A program made the translations under genes and the position numbers. A stretch of 64,000 nucleotides of DNA from Zoogloea sp. (GTDB taxonomy: Bacteria > Pseudomonadota > Gammaproteobacteria > Burkholderiales > Rhodocyclaceae). Where the stretch lies: the NCBI GenBank assembly GCA_016720685.1, contig JADKKC010000001.1, positions 308,112 to 372,111 of the forward strand. The letters run 5' to 3'. The notes under the pieces were generated by a model that made no database searches, was not told where the DNA came from, and was given only the letters and a program-made list of their open reading frames with translations. Position 1 is the stretch's first letter. Each line of letters begins with the position of its first letter. This document shows, piece after piece, positions 1 to 9,670 of this stretch.

Positions 1-1
1 C

Positions 2-1822
2 TTAACGATTGCCGCCGTTACCGCCGTTGCCGCCACCGCGGGGCCCGAAGAGGGCGGCCGGCTTGATGTCGCCGGGCCGGCGGCCGGTCAGCGTGACGGC
101 CGGGCGACGGGCATCGTCCAGCGCGGCAGGGGTGCCGCGATTGGGGTTGCCGCCCTGGCTGCCGTTGCCGTGACGATGACCGCCCATGTTGGCTTCCGGG
201 TCACGGTAATTGCCGCGGGCGCGGGGCTGGTAGTCCACCTTGTTGCCGAAATCGTCGTCCTTGCCCTGGGCGCTGCCCGCAGCACGCGGGGGGAGCCGGC
301 CCCGCCCCCCGCCCCCCGCCCCCCCCGCCTGACCCTGACCCTGACCCTGGCTACGGGCCTGGCCTTGCGTTGCACTCTTGCCCTGGCTCGAGCCCTGGCC
401 TTGCCTGGGGCCGGACGGGCCCTGGCGACGGGCTTGTTCGGGCTTCGGGCCCTGGGCGGTTCTGGCCGGGCTCTGGGCCTGACCTTGCGTGGCACCCTGG
501 CCGGGGCTGCGCGGCTTTTCCTGGCGCTGGCCGTCGCCCTGGCCCTGCTTCTGGCCCTGACCCTGGCGGTCGCGGTTGCCGCGCTGGCCGTTGTGGGCTC
601 CGCGGGGTTCGCGGGGCGGGCGCTCGTCGGATTCCGGCGGGGCGGCGGAGGGCTCGAAATCGGGCACTTCGACCTTTTCGATCAAGCGCTTCATGAGGCG
701 CTCGATATCCTTGAGCAGCGGCAGTTCGTCGCGGTCGACCAGCGACACGGCGGCGCCGCTGGAGCCGGCGCGGCCAGTGCGGCCGATGCGGTGCACGTAG
801 TCTTCGGAGACGTTGGGCAGCTCGAAGTTGACCACTTGGGGCAGCTGGTCGATGTCGAGGCCGCGGGCCGCGATGTCGGTGGCCACCAGCACCTGCAGCT
901 TAGCGTCCTTGAAATCGGCCAGCGCGCGGGTGCGGGCCGACTGGCTCTTGTTGCCGTGGATGGCGGCCGACGGGATGTCGTGCTTGCCCAGGTATTCGGC
1001 CAGCTTGTTGGCGCCGTGCTTGGTGCGGGTGAACACCAGCACCTGGAACCACTGGTGCTTCTTGATCAGGAAGGCGAGGAGTTCGCGCTTGACCTTCTGC
1101 GGACACAGGTGCACCGACTGGGCGACCAGTTCGGAGGCCGTGTTGCGGCGGGCCACTTCGACGAAGCCGGGCTGGTGCAGCAGGCCGTCGGCGAGGGTCT
1201 TGATCTCGTCCGAGAAGGTGGCCGAGAACAGCAGGTTCTGGCGCTTCTTGGGCAGCATCGCGAGGATTTTCTTGATGTCGCGGATGAAGCCCATGTCGAG
1301 CATGCGGTCGGCTTCGTCCAGCACCAGGATCTCGACGCCGGAGAGGTCGATGGTCTTCTGGTTGCAGTGATCGAGCAGGCGGCCGGGGGTGGCGACGAGG
1401 ATGTCCACGCGCTTCTTCAGCTTGGCGATCTGCGGGTTGATGGCAACGCCGCCAAACATCACCATCGAGGTGAGCGGCAGGTGCTTGCCGTAGGTTTGCA
1501 CCGATTCTTCAACCTGGGCGGCGAGTTCGCGCGTCGGGGTGAGGATCAGGCAGCGCGGGCGGGCGGCCTTCTGGTTGTGGGCGTGTTCCTCGGCGAGGAT
1601 GTGCAGGATGGGCAGCGTGAAGCCGGCGGTCTTGCCGGTGCCGGTCTGGGCGGCGGCGAGCAGGTCGCCGCCGGCGAGGACCAGCGGAATGGCCTGGGCC
1701 TGGATCGGGGTGGGCGTGGTGTAGCCGGTTTCGGCAATCGCCTGCTGGATGGGGGCGCAGAGCGCGAGGTCGGCAAAGCCGATTGCAACCGCTGCCGGAG
1801 CAGCGGATTGGGCTTGAGTCAT
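2..1822 (-). CDS. rhlE: DEAD-box ATP-dependent RNA helicase, RhlE type
   Basis: A 606-residue DEAD-box helicase that unwinds RNA duplexes using ATP, probably in ribosome or RNA turnover work. Visible motifs in order are the Q-motif region (TPTPIQAQAIP), Walker A AQTGTGKT, PTRELA, DEAD, SAT, ARGLDID and HRIGRTGRAG. About 200 C-terminal residues are low complexity, rich in Gln, Gly, Arg and Pro, as in RhlE C-tails that bind RNA. I chose the ATG at 1822 because the conserved core begins about 25 residues later; the open frame further upstream is Arg/Pro-rich and unlike the family. The stop lies at the very edge of the window. It is transcribed in the same direction as glnE but 242 bp downstream of it, so it probably has its own promoter. 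Confidence 0.95.
   Translation of the reverse strand: MTQAQSAAPAAVAIGFADLALCAPIQQAIAETGYTTPTPIQAQAIPLVLAGGDLLAAAQTGTGKTAGFTLPILHILAEEHAHNQKAARPRCLILTPTRELAAQVEESVQTYGKHLPLTSMVMFGGVAINPQIAKLKKRVDILVATPGRLLDHCNQKTIDLSGVEILVLDEADRMLDMGFIRDIKKILAMLPKKRQNLLFSATFSDEIKTLADGLLHQPGFVEVARRNTASELVAQSVHLCPQKVKRELLAFLIKKHQWFQVLVFTRTKHGANKLAEYLGKHDIPSAAIHGNKSQSARTRALADFKDAKLQVLVATDIAARGLDIDQLPQVVNFELPNVSEDYVHRIGRTGRAGSSGAAVSLVDRDELPLLKDIERLMKRLIEKVEVPDFEPSAAPPESDERPPREPRGAHNGQRGNRDRQGQGQKQGQGDGQRQEKPRSPGQGATQGQAQSPARTAQGPKPEQARRQGPSGPRQGQGSSQGKSATQGQARSQGQGQGQAGGAGGGGRGRLPPRAAGSAQGKDDDFGNKVDYQPRARGNYRDPEANMGGHRHGNGSQGGNPNRGTPAALDDARRPAVTLTGRRPGDIKPAALFGPRGGGNGGNGGNR
300..326 (-). other. Potential G-quadruplex tract in rhlE coding strand
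   Basis: The plus strand has four C-runs of 4, 6, 6 and 8 separated by single G residues. The rhlE coding strand and mRNA therefore carry four G-runs with one-base loops, the tightest arrangement for a G-quadruplex. The tract encodes the Gly-rich part of the C-terminal tail. It is also a likely spot for sequencing error. Confidence 0.55.
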
Positions 1823-1966
1823 GGGTTTTTTGCTCCTGCGACGGCCTGACCGCTTCAAAGAAGCGACACCAATCGGGGCGGACGCAACAGGTTTTCGGGA
1901 TCGCTGAGGATCGAACGAAAGATAATAGAGGGCCGGTACGCTGATTGGCAGGCGTACGGTGGCCGG

Positions 1967-1996
1967 ATTGTACGGGTTTGGCCGGGTTTGTGTTGA
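1967..1996 (-). promoter_or_regulatory. Candidate sigma-70 promoter for rhlE
   Basis: On the minus strand a TACAAT -10-like box (1972-1967) lies 18 bp downstream of TCAACA (1996-1991), a 4/6 match to the -35 consensus. This would leave a leader of about 140 nt before the rhlE start. Long leaders are common for cold-responsive helicase genes, but only the box match is visible here. Confidence 0.3.
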
Positions 1997-2064
1997 CTTT
2001 CTGGGCCGGGTGGGCTTTTGCCGCAGCCCCGTAATCCGGCGCTGCGGCACGCGTGACCCGCGGT

Positions 2065-4758
2065 TCAGTCGGGCAGTGTGTCGCCGAAGACGCAGTTCCA
2101 CAGGCGGCGAACGCCGGCCGCCATCCCGCTGACCTGCTCGGGATCGACCTGCGAGGCCTGGTTGTTGAGGCGCAGGCCATGCTGCAGGCGACGGTATTCG
2201 CGGTAGGTGTCGGCCACGGCCGTGGCCTGGTCGGCGGGAATCAGGCCCAGTTCGCCGGCCATCTTCAGGAGCGCGATGTTGCCCAGGTTGCCGGTCAGGC
2301 TGGCGTGCTCGCAGGAATGGCCGAGAACGAGGTACTGGACGATGAATTCCACGTCGATCAGGCCGCCGCGGTCGTGCTTGAGATCGAACAGCGCGGCTTT
2401 TTTGGGGTGGGCATCGACCATGCGCTGGCGCATGGCCAGCACTTCGTCACGCAGCTTGGCGAGCTCGCGGGGCTGGCGCAGCACTTCGATGCGGATTTCC
2501 TCGAACTTGCGGCCGATCTCCCGGTCTCCGGCGGCAAAGCGGGCACGGGTCAGGGCCTGGTGCTCCCACACCCAGGCGTTTTCGAGCTGGTACTGGCGGA
2601 AGGCCTCGAGCGACACCACCATCAGGCCCGAGTCGCCGTTGGGGCGCAGGCGCAGGTCGGTTTCGAAGAGCTGGCCGGCGGGCGTCTGCATCGACAGCCA
2701 GGTGTTGGTGCGCTGGCCGAGGCGGGTGTAGATCTCGGCGGCTTCGGGGGCGTCGTCGTCATGGACGAAGACCATGTCGAGGTCGGAGGCGTAGCCGAGC
2801 TCCTTGCCGCCGAGCTTGCCGTAGGCCAGCACGGCAAAGCGCGGTTCGTCCCGGTGGCGGGTCTTGATCTTGCGCCAGCACATGGTGACGGTGAGATCGA
2901 GAATGATGTCGGCCAGTGCGGAGAGGAAGTCGGCGTGGCGCTCGACGGTGAGCTTGCCGGCGATGTCCTTGGTGAGCAGGCGGAAAACCTGGGCGTGGTG
3001 TTGCTCGCGCATCAGGTCCATCTGGCGTTCCATGTCGGGTTCGATTTCGTCGAGCTGGCGGGCGAGGTCGGCCCGGAAGGCGGCGAGGTCGATTTCTTCC
3101 TCGAGCATGCGCGGATCGAGGGCTTCGTCGAGCAGGATGGGATGGCGGTTGAGGAACTGGGCGGCCCACAACGAGGCGCTGACCAGTTCGGCCACCTTGT
3201 GCACGGTTTGCGGGTATTGCTGCAGCAGCGCGAGGTAGGAGCCGCGCCGGCTGATTGCGTCGAGCAGGTCGAGCAGGCGCTCGAAGGTGGCGTTGGGGTC
3301 CGGGGTTTCGGCGGCGGCTTCGATGACCCGCGGGATCAGCGGGTCGAAGCGCATCTTGATGGACGGCGGCATCTGCTGGTAGCGGGTGCCGGTGCGCACG
3401 GCCGACAGCCGGCGTGCGGCGACGGTCGGGTCGGGGTAGCCGAGGCGCTGGAATTCCTCGCTGCTGCGGGCTTCGTCGCAGGCCGTGGTCCACAGGGTGT
3501 CCAGGTTGTGGCCGGCTTCGGTGGGGTCGCCGAACACGCTGTTGAAATGCCGGCCGACGGCTTCCCGGTGGTCGTCGAGCTCGGCCAGCAGCGCCTCGTA
3601 GGAGGCAAAGCCCATCGAGCGGGCGATGATCAGCTGGTCGGCCTCATTGCCTGGCAGGTTGTGGGTCTGGGCGTCGTCGAGGTATTGCAGGCGGTGTTCG
3701 ACCCGGCGCAGGAAATCGTAGGCAATGCTCAGTTCGCGTTCGGCTTCGGGGGTGATGATGGCGCGCTCGGCGAGGCGGGCCAGTACCTTGAGGGTGGGCT
3801 TGATCTGCAGCGTGGTGTCGCGGCCGCCGCGGATAAGCTGGAAAACCTGGGCCATGAATTCGATTTCGCGGATGCCGCCCGGGCCGAGCTTGACATGATC
3901 CGCCATGTCCTTGCGTGCCACTTCGCGGCTGATCTGGGCGTGCAGGTCGCGCATGGCGTTGATGGCGCCGAAATCGAGGTACTTGCGGAAGATGAAGGGG
4001 CGGGCGATGGCGCTCAGTTCGGCGCCGCGGATGCCGGTCATCACGCGGGCCTTGATCCAGGCGTAGCGTTCCCATTCGCGGCCCTGGGTGATGAAGTAGT
4101 TTTCGAGCATGTCGAAGCTGCCCACCAGCGGGCCGGAATCGCCGTTGGGGCGCAGGCGCATGTCGACCCGAAACACCTGGCCGTCGCCGGTGATGTCGTT
4201 GAGGGCCTGGATCAGGCCCTTGCCGAGCTTGGTGAAGAACTCGAAGTTGTCGATGACCCGCAGGCCGGCGGTGCTGCCATCCTCGGGGTAAACAAAGATC
4301 AGGTCGATGTCCGACGACACGTTGAGCTCGCGGCCGCCGAGCTTGCCCATGCCGATGATCACGAATTCCTGCTCGCGGCCGTCGACCGACACGGGCACGC
4401 CGTGGCGGGCCACGAGCTGCTCGCGCAGGATGTCGTGGGCGGCTTCGACGGCGATGTCGGCCAGCAGCGTCATCGTCTCGGTGACTTCGGTCAGATCGGC
4501 CAGGCGGGCAATGTCGCGCACCAGTACGTGGCAGATGACCCACGCCCGCAGCTTGCGCAGCACCGGCTTGAGGTTGTTGTCGTCGATCTTCTCGTCGCGC
4601 AGGAAGTCCCGCAGCGCCGTGGCGTCGAGGGGCGCGTCGATGCTCAAAGCGAGGCGCGCGGCGAGCCAGCTGCGGCTGTCGAGCTGGCGGCGCAGAAAGC
4701 GCGAGCAGGCGAGGGCGTCAAGAATGGCTTGGGGCAGGGCTGTGGGCTGTTCGGACAT
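2065..4758 (-). CDS. glnE: Bifunctional glutamine synthetase adenylyltransferase/adenylyl-removing enzyme
   Basis: A protein of 897 residues that attaches AMP to, or removes it from, glutamine synthetase in response to nitrogen status relayed by PII. The two nucleotidyltransferase domains are both visible. The N-terminal adenylyl-removing domain has GMGKLGGRELNVSSDIDL near residues 136-153 (metal site D-x-D), and the C-terminal adenylylating domain has AYGKLGGKELGYASDLDM. Helical linkers with the RDVEHRLQ-like RRVEHRLQYLDD segment lie between them. Length matches the family. The ATG at 4758 starts MSEQPT and lies 150 bp from the divergent yhdP start. Confidence 0.96.
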   Translation of the reverse strand: MSEQPTALPQAILDALACSRFLRRQLDSRSWLAARLALSIDAPLDATALRDFLRDEKIDDNNLKPVLRKLRAWVICHVLVRDIARLADLTEVTETMTLLADIAVEAAHDILREQLVARHGVPVSVDGREQEFVIIGMGKLGGRELNVSSDIDLIFVYPEDGSTAGLRVIDNFEFFTKLGKGLIQALNDITGDGQVFRVDMRLRPNGDSGPLVGSFDMLENYFITQGREWERYAWIKARVMTGIRGAELSAIARPFIFRKYLDFGAINAMRDLHAQISREVARKDMADHVKLGPGGIREIEFMAQVFQLIRGGRDTTLQIKPTLKVLARLAERAIITPEAERELSIAYDFLRRVEHRLQYLDDAQTHNLPGNEADQLIIARSMGFASYEALLAELDDHREAVGRHFNSVFGDPTEAGHNLDTLWTTACDEARSSEEFQRLGYPDPTVAARRLSAVRTGTRYQQMPPSIKMRFDPLIPRVIEAAAETPDPNATFERLLDLLDAISRRGSYLALLQQYPQTVHKVAELVSASLWAAQFLNRHPILLDEALDPRMLEEEIDLAAFRADLARQLDEIEPDMERQMDLMREQHHAQVFRLLTKDIAGKLTVERHADFLSALADIILDLTVTMCWRKIKTRHRDEPRFAVLAYGKLGGKELGYASDLDMVFVHDDDAPEAAEIYTRLGQRTNTWLSMQTPAGQLFETDLRLRPNGDSGLMVVSLEAFRQYQLENAWVWEHQALTRARFAAGDREIGRKFEEIRIEVLRQPRELAKLRDEVLAMRQRMVDAHPKKAALFDLKHDRGGLIDVEFIVQYLVLGHSCEHASLTGNLGNIALLKMAGELGLIPADQATAVADTYREYRRLQHGLRLNNQASQVDPEQVSGMAAGVRRLWNCVFGDTLPD

Positions 4759-4774
4759 GGCAGGGGCCGATTGG

Positions 4775-4780
4775 TAGAAT
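4775..4780 (+). promoter_or_regulatory. -10-like box upstream of yhdP
   Basis: A TAGAAT hexamer (5/6 to TATAAT) lies in the 150-bp glnE/yhdP divergent region, about 130 bp before the chosen yhdP start. No convincing -35 is seen, so this is only a candidate for the yhdP-nitrilase-tldD transcript. Confidence 0.25.
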
Positions 4781-4908
4781 GCGAAATTGTTTATGTTCGC
4801 CCCGGAGTTATGTCTGTTGGACTGATTTTCGTCAAGCCTGATGCCGAATGCGTCCCGTCCGGGCCGCTGTTGCCATGAATACTGTTGCGGCCATGCGCCG
4901 CCCCGCGC

Positions 4909-7900
4909 GTGACTGAGCGGCGTTTTTCGCTCCTTCACCTGCCTCGTTTCTGCCTGCGCCGGCTGGTGTGGCTGGGGGTGGTGGCGTATTTCGTCTGCGG
5001 CCTGCTGGTCCTTGGCCTGCGTCATGGGGTTTTGCCCAATGTGCCGGCCTACCGGGGCGAGGTGGAGCAGGTTTTGTCGCGGGCCATCGGCCTGCCGGTG
5101 GAAATATCCAGCCTGTCGGCCGAGTGGCGGGGGCTGCATCCGAGATTCCGGATCGGCGGGCTGACCATCAAGGATGCCGCCGGCCAGCCTGCGCTCACCC
5201 TTCAGCATGTCGAAGCCGAACCCGCCTGGCGCTCGTTGCTGCTGTTTCGGCTGCGCCTCAACCGGCTGGAGATCGATTCGCCCGACCTGTCGATCCGCCG
5301 CTTCGCCGACGGGCAGATCTTCGTGGCCGGTCTGCCGGTGAAAACCGACGGCGGCAGCGGCGGTTTTGCCGACTGGCTGCTCGACCAGCGCCAGATCGTG
5401 ATCCGCAACGCGCGCCTCGAATGGTGCGACGGGCTGCGCGGGGCCGACGACCTGGTGCTCGACAAGCTCGAGTTCCGCCTTGAAAACAGCGGCGGCCATC
5501 ATCGTTTCGGCCTTCGCGCGCAGCCGCCGGCCCGCCTTGCCGCGGCGCTCGAAGTCCGTGGCGACTTGCGCGGGCGCAATCCGGCCCGGCCTGCCGAATG
5601 GCGCGGCGAGCTTTACGCGAGCCTCGATTACGCGGCCCTTGGCGCCTGGCGTCAGTGGGTCGATTACCCGCTGGATGCTGACGGTGCGGGCGGGGTGCGG
5701 GCGTGGCTCGAATTTTCCGAAGGGCGGGTGAGCGGCGTGACCACCGATTTTGCCGTGCGCGATGCCCACGTGCGGCTGGCCCGTGATCTCGCCGACATTC
5801 CGCTCGTCCGCGCCGAGGGGCGCCTGCGCTACCGCGACGAAGGCGGCGTGACCGAAGCGAGCGGCAAGCGTTTGTCGCTGCAAACGAGCGACGGCATGAG
5901 CCTTGCACCGACCGATTTCTTCCTGCGTCTCGCGGACCGTCGCGGGAGTACGCCGGCCAGGGGCGAATTCGTCGCCAGCCAGCTCGATCTCGACGTGCTG
6001 TCGCGGCTTGCCGGGCGTTTGCCTGTTGCGCCGGCCCTGCGCCAGCGCCTGGCAGCCTTTGCGCCGGCCGGAAACGTGGCGCCGCTGAGCGTCAAATGGA
6101 GCGCCGATGCCGACGAGCTGGCGAGCTATTCGGTGGATGCGCGCTTTGTGCGTCTGGGCATCGAGCCGGTGGGGGCGTGGCCGGGTTTTTCGGGGCTGTC
6201 CGGGCGTATCGAAGGCACCGAGCGGGGCGGGCGCTTCAGCCTGACCGGCAAGGATGCCGCGCTCGAGTTGCCGCAAATCTTCCCCGAGCCGCGCCTCAGC
6301 ATTGAAGAACTGGCCGCCGAAGGCACATGGAGCCATCCTGGCGGCGAACTGGAAGTAAGCCTTGCCAGTGCCAATTTTGCCAACCGGGATGCCCGTGGCT
6401 CGGCCGCCGGACGCTACCGGGCGCGGGCCGACACGCCCGGTGAAATCGATTTGCAGGCACGGATTTCCGAGGCCGACAGCCGCGCGGTGTGGCGTTACAT
6501 GCCGACCGTGGTTGGCAAGAGCGCCCGCGACTGGTTGCAGAGCAGCCTCAGCGGCGGCCGCGCGGCGGATGCGCGGCTGGTGTTGAAAGGCAATCTGGCG
6601 AAATTTCCGTTCCGCAACCCGAAGGACGGCACTTTCCGGGTCACCGCGAAGATCGAGGACGGCCAGCTGGATTACGCGCCGGGCTGGCCGAAGATCGAGG
6701 GGGTTTCCGGCGACCTGATATTTGAAGGCGCCGGCATGACCGTGAAGGCCCGGCGCGGGCGCATCTTTGGCGCCGAGCTGAAGGATGTCGTGGCTGTGTT
6801 GCCGGATTTCGAAACCGACAACGTGCTCACCATTCACGGCAGCGCCCACGGCCCGAGCCAGGATTTCCTGCGTTTCATCGCCGAGAGCCCGGTCGCCGAG
6901 AGCATCAACCACTTCACCGATCCCTTCCGGGTCGAGGGCAGCGGCAGCCTCGATCTGCAGCTGGTGCTGCCGCTCCGCAAACTGAGCGATTCGCGGGTCA
7001 AGGGCGAGTACCAATTCACCCGCAACCGCCTCCAGGTCAACCCAACACTGCCGCCCTTCACCGAGGCGGGCGGGCGCGTCGGCTTTACCGAAAGCCAGCT
7101 CACCGTCAAGAACGGCGTTGCGAAGGTTTTTGGCGATGCGATCGGTGTGGCGGGCGGGAGTCGCCCGGACGGCAGCGTGGTGCTCAATGCCCAGGGCAGC
7201 CTGAGCGTTGTGGCGCTGCGCCAGGCGCTCGAGCTGCCGCTGCTCGATCACCTCTCGGGCAGTGCGGCGTGGAAGGGCGCTGTAACGGTGCCGAAGAAGG
7301 GCGGGGTCGAGTTTGTGCTCGACAGCAATCTGCAGGGCGTGGTTTCCAGCCTGCCCGATCCGCTCAACAAGTCGGCGGCGGCAAGCCTGCCTTTCCGTTT
7401 CGAGATTGAGGTGCCGCCCGGTGCGGGGGATGCGTCGGGCGACGTCATCAGGCTTTTCGCCGGATCGATCTTCAGTGCCCAGTTTCAGCGCAGTTACGAG
7501 GGCGGCCGGACGCGGGTCACCCGCGGAGGGCTGGCGCTGGGCGAGCCGGTGCGCCTGGCCGACAAGGGCGTGCAGGTGAGCGCCCGGGCCGATTCCCTCG
7601 ATGCCGACGCCTGGCGCAAGGCGCTGGCCGGTAATCCCGAACGCCACGTCGGCGAGGGCGCGGCGGCCGGCAAGGCTGCTGACGACGAGGCGTTTCCGAT
7701 TTCCAGCGTGGCCCTGCGGGCCGGAGAACTCCGCATGCTCGGCCAGCGTCTTACCGAAGTGAGCCTGCGCGCCGTGATGGATGACGGCGGCTGGCAGGCC
7801 AAGGTTACGAGCAAGGAAGCCAGCGGCGATGTCGTGTGGCGTGACCAGGGGCGCGGGCGCCTGCAGGCGCGCTTCCGCCATCTGGCGCTGGGCAGTGCCG

Positions 7901-8787
7901 GCACCGAAGGGGCGGCAGATACGGCGCGGCCGGACGAGGAACGCCTGTCCGAACTGCCGGGGCTCGACGTGACGGCCGACACTTTCGTGCTCCGCGGGCA
8001 CGCGCTCGGCCGGCTCGAGCTCAAGGCGGCAAACCGCGGCGAGAGCTGGCGCCTGGAGCATCTCGGCATTGCCAGCCCGGACGGCACGCTGTCGGGCAGC
8101 GGGGTGTGGCGGCCCGGCGTGAAGGAGGAAACGCGGCTTAATTTCAAGTTCGACGTGAGCAGCGTCGAAAAAATGCTGACCCGTCTCGGCTACCCGGAGG
8201 CCGTGCGGCGCGGCAAGGGGGTGCTGGAGGGCGAACTGGCCTGGCACGGCCCGCCCACTGCGCTGCACTTGCCGAGCCTTGGAGGAAAAATGAGCGTGCA
8301 GGTGGAAAGCGGCCAGTTTGCCCAGCTCGACCCCGGCGTCGGACGCCTGCTCGGGGTGCTCAGCCTGCAGGCGCTGCCGCGGCGCATCACCCTCGACTTT
8401 CGCGATGTGTTTTCCCAAGGATTCGCCTTCGACAGCATTTCCGGTAGCATCCAGATGAATAACGGTGTGCTGCGCACCGACGACCTTGAACTCTTCGGGC
8501 CGGCGGCGCGGGTCTTCATGAGCGGCGAAGCCGACGCGGTGAAGGAAACCCAGAACCTGCGGGTCAAGGTTCAGCCAACCCTCTCCGAATCGGTGGCCGT
8601 CGGATCTGCCATTGCAGCCACCGGGGCGATCCATCCGGTTGTCGGTCTGGCCGCCTACCTGGTCCAGAAGGCCCTGCGCGATCCGGTGGAAAAGCTGTTC
8701 AGCTTCGAGTACGCCGTGACCGGGGGCTGGTCCGATCCCAAGGTCGAAAAACTGGCGGCCCGGCCTGTCGCCGTGCCGTCGCCATGA
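4909..8787 (+). CDS. yhdP: YhdP family AsmA-like envelope protein (DUF3971)
   Basis: A protein of about 1292 residues with one N-terminal membrane helix (roughly residues 18-40, LVWLGVVAYFVCGLLVLGL) followed by a very long beta-rich periplasmic part. The C-terminal AsmA-like segment contains MNNGVLRTDDLELFGPAARVFMSG. YhdP-type proteins are thought to bridge inner and outer membranes and carry phospholipids outward. I prefer the GTG at 4909 (MTERRFSLL); a TTG at 4885 in the same frame is possible. The stop overlaps the next open frame by ATGA. yhdP beside tldD is a conserved pairing in beta- and gammaproteobacteria. Confidence 0.92.
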   Translation: MTERRFSLLHLPRFCLRRLVWLGVVAYFVCGLLVLGLRHGVLPNVPAYRGEVEQVLSRAIGLPVEISSLSAEWRGLHPRFRIGGLTIKDAAGQPALTLQHVEAEPAWRSLLLFRLRLNRLEIDSPDLSIRRFADGQIFVAGLPVKTDGGSGGFADWLLDQRQIVIRNARLEWCDGLRGADDLVLDKLEFRLENSGGHHRFGLRAQPPARLAAALEVRGDLRGRNPARPAEWRGELYASLDYAALGAWRQWVDYPLDADGAGGVRAWLEFSEGRVSGVTTDFAVRDAHVRLARDLADIPLVRAEGRLRYRDEGGVTEASGKRLSLQTSDGMSLAPTDFFLRLADRRGSTPARGEFVASQLDLDVLSRLAGRLPVAPALRQRLAAFAPAGNVAPLSVKWSADADELASYSVDARFVRLGIEPVGAWPGFSGLSGRIEGTERGGRFSLTGKDAALELPQIFPEPRLSIEELAAEGTWSHPGGELEVSLASANFANRDARGSAAGRYRARADTPGEIDLQARISEADSRAVWRYMPTVVGKSARDWLQSSLSGGRAADARLVLKGNLAKFPFRNPKDGTFRVTAKIEDGQLDYAPGWPKIEGVSGDLIFEGAGMTVKARRGRIFGAELKDVVAVLPDFETDNVLTIHGSAHGPSQDFLRFIAESPVAESINHFTDPFRVEGSGSLDLQLVLPLRKLSDSRVKGEYQFTRNRLQVNPTLPPFTEAGGRVGFTESQLTVKNGVAKVFGDAIGVAGGSRPDGSVVLNAQGSLSVVALRQALELPLLDHLSGSAAWKGAVTVPKKGGVEFVLDSNLQGVVSSLPDPLNKSAAASLPFRFEIEVPPGAGDASGDVIRLFAGSIFSAQFQRSYEGGRTRVTRGGLALGEPVRLADKGVQVSARADSLDADAWRKALAGNPERHVGEGAAAGKAADDEAFPISSVALRAGELRMLGQRLTEVSLRAVMDDGGWQAKVTSKEASGDVVWRDQGRGRLQARFRHLALGSAGTEGAADTARPDEERLSELPGLDVTADTFVLRGHALGRLELKAANRGESWRLEHLGIASPDGTLSGSGVWRPGVKEETRLNFKFDVSSVEKMLTRLGYPEAVRRGKGVLEGELAWHGPPTALHLPSLGGKMSVQVESGQFAQLDPGVGRLLGVLSLQALPRRITLDFRDVFSQGFAFDSISGSIQMNNGVLRTDDLELFGPAARVFMSGEADAVKETQNLRVKVQPTLSESVAVGSAIAATGAIHPVVGLAAYLVQKALRDPVEKLFSFEYAVTGGWSDPKVEKLAARPVAVPSP

Positions 8788-8825
8788 ATCCCCAACCTGC
8801 AGCCCAGCTCCGCGAGGACATTCCC

Positions 8826-9641
8826 ATGACAAGCAGCCAGGCCTGCCGCATCGCCGCCGTCCAGATGGTTTCCGGCCCCGACGTGGCCGCCAATCTCGCC
8901 GAGGCCGACCGCCTGATCGGAGAGGCCGCGGCCGCCGGAGCCGGCCTGGTCGTGCTGCCCGAGTATTTTCCGCTCATCAGCACCGACGAGCGTGCCAAGC
9001 TGGGTATCTGCGAGCGTGACGGCGAAGGGCCGATCCAGGCTTTTCTGAAGGATGCTGCGTGCCGTCACCAGGTGTGGCTGGTGGGTGGCTCCTGCCCGCT
9101 GGCGGCCGACGTGCCGGACAAGGTGCGCAATTCAACCCTGGTTTTCGATGACACCGGCCGGCGCGTTGCCCGCTATGACAAGATCCACCTTTTCGGTTTT
9201 CAGCAGGGCCTCGAGCGCTATGACGAATCGGCCACCATCGAGGCCGGCAGCGACGTGGTCACCTTCGAGGCGCCCTGCGGCAGCGTGGGCCTGTCGATCT
9301 GCTACGACCTGCGTTTTCCGGAGATCTTCCGGGCGATGGGCGAGGTCAGCCTGATCGTCCTTCCCGCCGCCTTCACCTACACCACGGGGCGCGCCCACTG
9401 GGAAGTGCTGCTGCGCGCCCGCGCCATCGAAAACCAGTGCTATGTGCTGGCCAGCGCCCAGGGCGGCGTGCATGCCGGCGGCCGTCGCACCTGGGGCGAC
9501 AGCCTCATCATCGATCCCTGGGGCGAGGTGCTGGCGCGCCTGGCCGAAGGCCCCGGCGTGGTCGTGGCCGATATCGATCCGGCGCGCATCGCCGAAGTCC
9601 GCGCCAGCCTGCCGGCACTCAAGCACCGCAAGATCAGCTGA
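8826..9641 (+). CDS. Carbon-nitrogen hydrolase (Nit/omega-amidase-like)
   Basis: A 271-residue nitrilase-superfamily amidohydrolase. The catalytic triad is visible: Glu in VVLPEYFPL, Lys in RYDKIHLFGF and Cys in LSICYDLRFPE. Nit1/NIT2-type enzymes of this size hydrolyse deaminated glutathione or alpha-ketoglutaramate as metabolite repair; which substrate applies here is inference. The ATG at 8826 follows a GAGG eight bases upstream. The alternative ATG at 8784 overlaps the yhdP stop and lacks a ribosome site. It sits between yhdP and tldD and is probably translated from the same mRNA. Confidence 0.9.
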   Translation: MTSSQACRIAAVQMVSGPDVAANLAEADRLIGEAAAAGAGLVVLPEYFPLISTDERAKLGICERDGEGPIQAFLKDAACRHQVWLVGGSCPLAADVPDKVRNSTLVFDDTGRRVARYDKIHLFGFQQGLERYDESATIEAGSDVVTFEAPCGSVGLSICYDLRFPEIFRAMGEVSLIVLPAAFTYTTGRAHWEVLLRARAIENQCYVLASAQGGVHAGGRRTWGDSLIIDPWGEVLARLAEGPGVVVADIDPARIAEVRASLPALKHRKIS

Positions 9642-9670
9642 ACCGAACGAATATTTCTCTCCGAGACACC

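Noticed and set aside
297..560. A short tandem repeat or CRISPR-like array in the first 600 bases
   Set aside because: The repeated CTGACC/CTGGCC units simply encode Gln-Gly repeats of the RhlE tail; there are no regular spacers.
170..1849. A 559-residue plus-strand open frame opposite rhlE
   Set aside because: It is the antisense of a helicase with every conserved motif; no start signal or family is seen.
2053..4878. A 941-residue open frame on the plus strand opposite glnE
   Set aside because: It has the hydrophobic, Gly/Val/Ala-rich composition of an antisense shadow in GC-rich DNA, and glnE on the other strand has full family motifs.
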